Shown here: in pieces, positions 60,574 through 64,000 of the stretch
How positions within the stretch are numbered: the stretch's first letter is position 1
Layout: each line of letters opens with the position of its first letter
Assembly: GCF_963678875.1 (NCBI RefSeq)
Contig: NZ_OY787456.1
Span: forward strand, 1,178,001 to 1,242,000
From: an uncultured Hyphomonas sp.
Lineage (GTDB): Bacteria > Pseudomonadota > Alphaproteobacteria > Caulobacterales > Hyphomonadaceae
Direction: 5' to 3'
DNA: 64,000 nt
The notes under the pieces: model-generated
The model's database searches: none
Told to the model about the DNA's origin: nothing
What the model saw: only the letters and a program-made list of their open reading frames with translations
Translations under genes and position numbers: made by a program

Positions 60574-61346
60574 TCCAGCAGCTCCGGTGGAAAACAGGCC
60601 AGTTCTTCAGAATGGAACCATCCGATCCTGTCGTCTTCATTGAACATTCGCTCAGACGACGGAGCTATGTCTTCAGGGATAGAGCCATAAAAATCGATGT
60701 GCAGACAAGGGACAAACCCCTCATTGGCTCCATGAGCTTTTATCTTGCATTCCATTCTGCCCCCAATTTGCCCTCTCATTCCCTCTGATCGTGTTTGGAC
60801 AGCGGAGCCCATCCAGACTGCCCGGCCGATGATGTCGGTCGTTCTTACAGTGCCAAAGTACCTTCCATCGAAGGAGTCCTGTGTACGGTCCGACAGGAGC
60901 AGGAGTTCGTCAGGAAGGAGGCGCCGGCAAGTCCGCCAGGGCGAAGGGAGAGGTCGTCCCGCCTTGTCTGTCGCGAGCATGCGGACGATTGGCACGTCAT
61001 TAATTGCCAGGACACCGCCAGTATCACAGACGGTGTCGCCTTCGAGCGCGGCAACCGTCTTGATGACTGGGATTCCTCGCGGCAGGTATCCCCGCTGCGA
61101 TGCATACTCGACCGCTTCCCGGGGCAGGTTCGAGACAACCTGATCACCGCGCGAAACGTGTTCAAGGGCTTCGATCCGATACCATCCCTGCGGTGCGCTT
61201 TCGCTCGGATTATAGAGCAAAATGAATGGCAGGAGACCTGTTGCGGGAAGCGCAATCAGGGCCGACCCGAGGAATGAAAGCGTGGTCCAGTACACTTTCT
61301 GAAACCTTCGGTTCGTACGATTGGAATGTATCCGGTTATGATCCAT
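60570..61346 (-). CDS. traF: Conjugal transfer peptidase TraF (signal peptidase S26-like)
   Basis: A 258-residue membrane peptidase. One helix (about 21-46), catalytic Ser in PSESAPQGWYRI (S50) and Lys in IPVIKTVAALEGD (K96), with the DELLLLSDRTQDSFDGRYFGTV box typical of S26. It processes the TrbC pilin. ATG at 61346 lies 11 bp inside the HTH gene's end with GGAAG seven bases upstream. Residues after about 190 form a less usual extra tail (RMECKIKAHGANEGF...). Confidence 0.87.
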   Translation of the reverse strand: MDHNRIHSNRTNRRFQKVYWTTLSFLGSALIALPATGLLPFILLYNPSESAPQGWYRIEALEHVSRGDQVVSNLPREAVEYASQRGYLPRGIPVIKTVAALEGDTVCDTGGVLAINDVPIVRMLATDKAGRPLPSPWRTCRRLLPDELLLLSDRTQDSFDGRYFGTVRTTDIIGRAVWMGSAVQTRSEGMRGQIGGRMECKIKAHGANEGFVPCLHIDFYGSIPEDIAPSSERMFNEDDRIGWFHSEELACFPPELLE

Positions 61347-61551
61347 GACGAGGCTTCCGCGACTTGTTCCAGACCGTCGAAAATGCGTTGAGGTCGTCGA
61401 GATGATAGACGACCGTTCCGCCATGCTTTCGGTATTCGGGGCCGTCATTCGACCAGCGCCAGTTCTCCATTGTACGTGCTGAAATGCGCAGGTAGCTGGC
61501 GGCTTCCTGTGTCGTCAGGAATGGACTTTGCGGGGTGTTCGGTTCGCTCAT
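61336..61551 (-). CDS. Small helix-turn-helix DNA-binding protein
   Basis: A 71-residue protein: LTTQEAASYLRISARTMENWRWSNDGPEYRKHGGTVVYHLDDLNAF is a MerR/excisionase-type HTH. GGGAG seven bases upstream supports ATG 61551. Its end overlaps traF. In related ICEs repA, parA and DUF2840 genes usually lie between such an HTH gene and traF; they are absent here. Confidence 0.83.
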   Translation of the reverse strand: MSEPNTPQSPFLTTQEAASYLRISARTMENWRWSNDGPEYRKHGGTVVYHLDDLNAFSTVWNKSRKPRHGS

Positions 61552-61718
61552 CGCTTTGCTCCCGGTACATCCAGAGGGAAGCAGAGGCAGATCCTAATTT
61601 GCAGGGTCGAAGTCGCCTTTGGTCTGAAGGCACCTTGCGGGTAACCAAGATTATTCATGTCCCGCTGCACATGACAGCGGGTCCGTTTTTCCGGTGCTTC
61701 CGGAACTTTCAAACAGGG

Positions 61719-61751
61719 AAAAGCCGCCCCGGAGGTGTTCTCCGGAGCGGC
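61719..61751 (-). terminator. Rho-independent terminator after DUF736 gene
   Basis: Stem GCCGCCCCGGA (61723-61733) with TCCGGAGCGGC (61741-61751), 10 of 11 pairs, 7-base loop, followed on the minus strand by TTTT. It lies about 25 bp after the stop of the DUF736 gene. The 61552-61718 stretch has no gene and should contain the promoter of the HTH-traF-relaxase unit. Confidence 0.75.
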
Positions 61752-61775
61752 TTCGATGGGATGTGATGCTGGACC

Positions 61776-62099
61776 CTAGTCCCTGGGGTTCCAGAGGATC
61801 ACGTGGCGGCCTTTCTTGCCCTTGACCGGGGCGAGGTTCGCATAGATCCGGCGGGGACCGATTTGCGGGTCTGCGAGGGTCAGTGAGACATATTCTCTGC
61901 CGCTTGACTTCGCCTTGCGCATCCAGCCGCCGCCGATTTCGGTGGAAGTGTCTCCGGCGAAGATGCGGTAGTCCGGTTGGCCTTCAGAGGCTTTCTCGCC
62001 ATTCTTCTCGATGCGGATGGCCGCATTGAGGTTCATCATTGCGAGTGTGCCTTCAAAGCCGGCCTTGGTCTCGCTGACATATCCGAGTGCGTTTGCCAT
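61776..62099 (-). CDS. DUF736-family protein
   Basis: A 107-residue protein: ALGYVSETKAGFEGTLAMMNLNAAIRIEKN, then PDYRIFAGDTSTEIGGGWMRKAKSSGREYVSLTLADPQIGPRRIYANL, the complete DUF736 pattern. AAGGAG eight bases upstream fixes ATG 62099. The family is nearly always found in alphaproteobacterial ICEs and plasmids near parB-like genes; its role is unknown. It has its own terminator. Confidence 0.9.
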   Translation of the reverse strand: MANALGYVSETKAGFEGTLAMMNLNAAIRIEKNGEKASEGQPDYRIFAGDTSTEIGGGWMRKAKSSGREYVSLTLADPQIGPRRIYANLAPVKGKKGRHVILWNPRD

Positions 62100-62618
62100 T
62101 GGGGTTCTCCTTTTCGTTCCTTTGGCTTGTGTCTCCGGGAACCCCTTGTCCCCGTCGACGCCGGACCGAAAGGACGCGCTGAGCCGGGCCTGAACCCGCT
62201 CTCTTGCGCGCTCGCTTATCCGAAAAGTGGGGACCACTTTTCGGGCGAGACGCGAGGCGGGGCGCAACGCAGTGGAGCACCGGACGGGCGGGGAATTTTG
62301 CTTCGCGGTGAATGCGCGTAGCGCAGAGGAAAATTCTTCGCTCGTCCGGTTTCAGGGCCGGGTCGGCGCGTCCAGGTCATACGGCAAGAGACGGGAACAA
62401 GGGGGCTGAAGACCGCTGCCGATGGAAAGGAAGAACCCCTCTCAGCAATCGCTCCGATCTGTCCTGAGAGACCTTGAGACGGGCGATTTTTCGGCAGGCA
62501 TTGTCCGGGGATGAACCTCTTTCGCGCGATCATCCATATCCCCGAACCCGAATGCGAAAAGCCGCCCGGCGCCAGGCACCGGACGGCTCGCACTCTGCCT
62601 GAGAGGAGGAGACGAAAC
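62100..62618. other. Long non-coding region between DUF736 and parB genes
   Basis: About 520 bp without a credible gene. It contains the structured segment described separately (62172-62373). The remainder (62374-62618) shows no further repeat that I could identify. It would hold the DUF736 promoter and the 3' flank of the parB-like gene. Confidence 0.6.
62172..62373. repeat. Nested inverted repeats (structured origin- or RNA-like region)
   Basis: Three inverted repeats lie in 200 bp. The outer arms are 62172-62197 and 62348-62373 (22 of 26 pairs). The middle arms are 62280-62299 and 62330-62349 (about 17 of 20, starting CCGGACG). A perfect 11-bp hairpin CCGAAAAGTGG / CCACTTTTCGG is at 62220-62244 with a three-base loop. 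A small stem TGCGC/GCGCA lies inside the middle loop. It could be an origin (oriT/oriV), a partition site for the ParB-like protein, or a structured RNA. Confidence 0.6.
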
Positions 62619-64000
62619 TCAGGCAGCGTCTGCTTCGCAAGGCTCCGTTTCAGGTTCGGAATTGTCCTCGTCCTCACCTTCGAACAGGCCCCCAATTCGT
62701 TCCCACGCTTCGACGGTTGCGCAACCTGCATCTTCGACAAGGCGCGTCGGCGGCACCTGCATCCAGCCGGGACGCCAGCCGGGATTGGCGGTGCAATCCA
62801 ACCCGTCGATCCGGTTCCGGATGAGCGCCTTCTGCACCTTGCCGCTCTCCTTGGCGACGCTCTCTGCCACGCTCGGAGACGCAATGTCTGCGACCATCGC
62901 GTGGATTGCCCGCTTGTCGCGGAGCAGGTCGAAGAAGGCATCGTCCGGCGACCAGTATCGGCTAGGATCAGTGCCGCAGACATGCAGCACAGCCTCGACC
63001 ACTGGCCCTCCCGCTTCGAGTGTTTCAGCCATCGTGAGGGCAAGGACCTGCATGACTTCTTCGTCCGACATGGCGAGCAGGGCGGAGAAGGTTTCGCAGA
63101 GCGAATAGGCATCGCCGTTCGCGCGCGGAGGCATGGCACCGAGTGCGGTGAACAGCGTCTCGACCTCTTCGGACGCTGCTGCGATTTCAGCCCGCGCCGC
63201 AGAGCCCGCCACACTCTCATGGGTCTCGTTCTTGCGCGCCCCGCACACATGCGAACGAACATTCCAGAGGGATGACCCGGTCAGCGCGTGTGCTACCATC
63301 AGGCGCAGCGCAATGGCGGGTGCGGCGAGCAGACTGGCGGCAGCGGCGCCGTGGCGGTGGAGGCCGACATATTCTGCCATCGGGCCGGACATTTCAGGCT
63401 TGATGTCTGCCGGTGCATCTCCGTCGCCCTCATTGTCCTGACGCGACTTCCTGCGAGCCTCTGAGGCTTTCAACCAGCCTTCATGGAACGTCACCGTCCC
63501 GTCATGGCGCTGCTCCACATAGACCTTTCCACCCTTCTTCTTCGTGGTCTGGACGTATTCCCAGCGCTGGAAATATGTGCCCCGTTCGAGGCAGATGACA
63601 TCGGCCCAACCACGGGCCAGGTATTGCTCAATGCGGGCGGAAGCTTCCGCTGCCTGAGCCGTCCAGAAAGCCTCAGCGTCCGCAAAGACAGCGCGCTCTC
63701 CGAAAAGGTCCGCCGTCACCGCGCCGGTGTATTGGTCAAGGTCAAACAGGGCCTTGTCGGTGGTGATCGTGCTGCCGCCTGTCACCCATGCCTTGCAGGC
63801 TCGCCCGAACGGCGCACGTTCGGTTTTGCTGTTCCAGAGCTTCAGCCATTCCGCCTGCTGGGCAGGTGTTGCCAGCGTCAAAGCGCGGATCGTTTCGCGG
63901 TCGATTTCGTCCTCGGCGTAGAGTTTGCGGATTGGCGCAGCGAGGCCCGCAAGGGCGAGCACACGCCGCACCAGAAGCTCGGTCACGCCGAAAAAGGTAG
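62619..64000 (-). CDS. parB: ParB-like partition protein, C-terminal part (cut by window end)
   Basis: About 460 C-terminal residues are visible; the frame stays open through position 64000, so the N-terminal ParB nuclease-like domain and most of the HTH lie outside. The first visible residues (TFFGVTELLVRRVLALAGLAAPIRKLYAEDEID) match the end of the ParB HTH. The rest is the long C-terminal region common to ICE ParB-like proteins, with an acidic end (GEDEDNSEPETEPCEAD). A GTG at 63986 is not the real start. Stabilises or regulates the element. Confidence 0.85.
   Translation of the reverse strand, partial: TFFGVTELLVRRVLALAGLAAPIRKLYAEDEIDRETIRALTLATPAQQAEWLKLWNSKTERAPFGRACKAWVTGGSTITTDKALFDLDQYTGAVTADLFGERAVFADAEAFWTAQAAEASARIEQYLARGWADVICLERGTYFQRWEYVQTTKKKGGKVYVEQRHDGTVTFHEGWLKASEARRKSRQDNEGDGDAPADIKPEMSGPMAEYVGLHRHGAAAASLLAAPAIALRLMVAHALTGSSLWNVRSHVCGARKNETHESVAGSAARAEIAAASEEVETLFTALGAMPPRANGDAYSLCETFSALLAMSDEEVMQVLALTMAETLEAGGPVVEAVLHVCGTDPSRYWSPDDAFFDLLRDKRAIHAMVADIASPSVAESVAKESGKVQKALIRNRIDGLDCTANPGWRPGWMQVPPTRLVEDAGCATVEAWERIGGLFEGEDEDNSEPETEPCEADAA

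Overview
The window looks like chromosomal DNA of a GC-rich alphaproteobacterium. Many TonB-dependent receptors, a Trb-type integrative and conjugative element (ICE) and the codon use suggest a marine or aquatic Hyphomonadaceae-like lineage; this placement is inference from gene content. Only the first 1.6 kb looks like core genome: the start of metG, a small OmpA-domain protein, and a tRNA-Thr(TGT) gene whose 3' side is followed by the decayed 3' end of a tyrosine integrase. Everything after it is accessory DNA.

Island 1 (about 1.6-28 kb) has two parts. The first (2.0-8.8 kb, minus strand) holds two metal or siderophore uptake groups: a DUF2946 protein, TonB receptor and PepSY reductase, then a His-rich TonB receptor with a small Cys/His-rich secreted protein. 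The second (9.1-27.7 kb) lies between an IS6-family element with a stop codon in its transposase and further IS6 remnants. It reads as one catabolic locus for D-amino-acid-containing or acylated peptides: DgcN/DgcA (D-glutamate catabolism), a P1 aminopeptidase, an S12-type serine hydrolase, an M81 (MlrC-like) peptidase, a PhyH dioxygenase, a TonB receptor, a complete TRAP transporter, a BASS-type transporter, an acyl-CoA ligase and an enoyl-CoA hydratase. A TetR regulator sits inside it. Three matching 16-bp imperfect palindromes lie upstream of its main transcription units, so the locus seems to be a small self-contained regulon.

Island 2 (28.0 kb to beyond the window end) is a Trb-type ICE with its intact integrase at 28-29 kb. 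Next come DUF2274, trbI-G-F-L-J-E, then an insertion of about 6 kb (two oxidoreductases, a GNAT protein, a divergent TetR regulator, an IS6 remnant and two membrane proteins), then trbD-C-B, a ribbon-helix-helix gene and traG. The insertion sits exactly in the trbE 5' end. It left a trbE stub on one side, and on the other a copy of the traG leader and first traG codons fused upstream of the complete trbE, a scar of duplication or ICE-ICE recombination.

Between traG and the relaxase the ICE carries an 11-kb defence-like cassette: a Shango-type trio (TerB-domain protein, P-loop ATPase, Lhr-like helicase) preceded by a YhaN/YhaO-like (Rad50/Mre11-like) pair. The TerB protein carries an extra signal peptide, peptidoglycan-binding domain and membrane helix, which would anchor an anti-phage sensor in the envelope. 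Beyond it lie the DUF3363 relaxase, the TraF peptidase, a small HTH protein, DUF736, a roughly 200-bp region dense in inverted repeats, and a ParB-like gene cut by the window edge.
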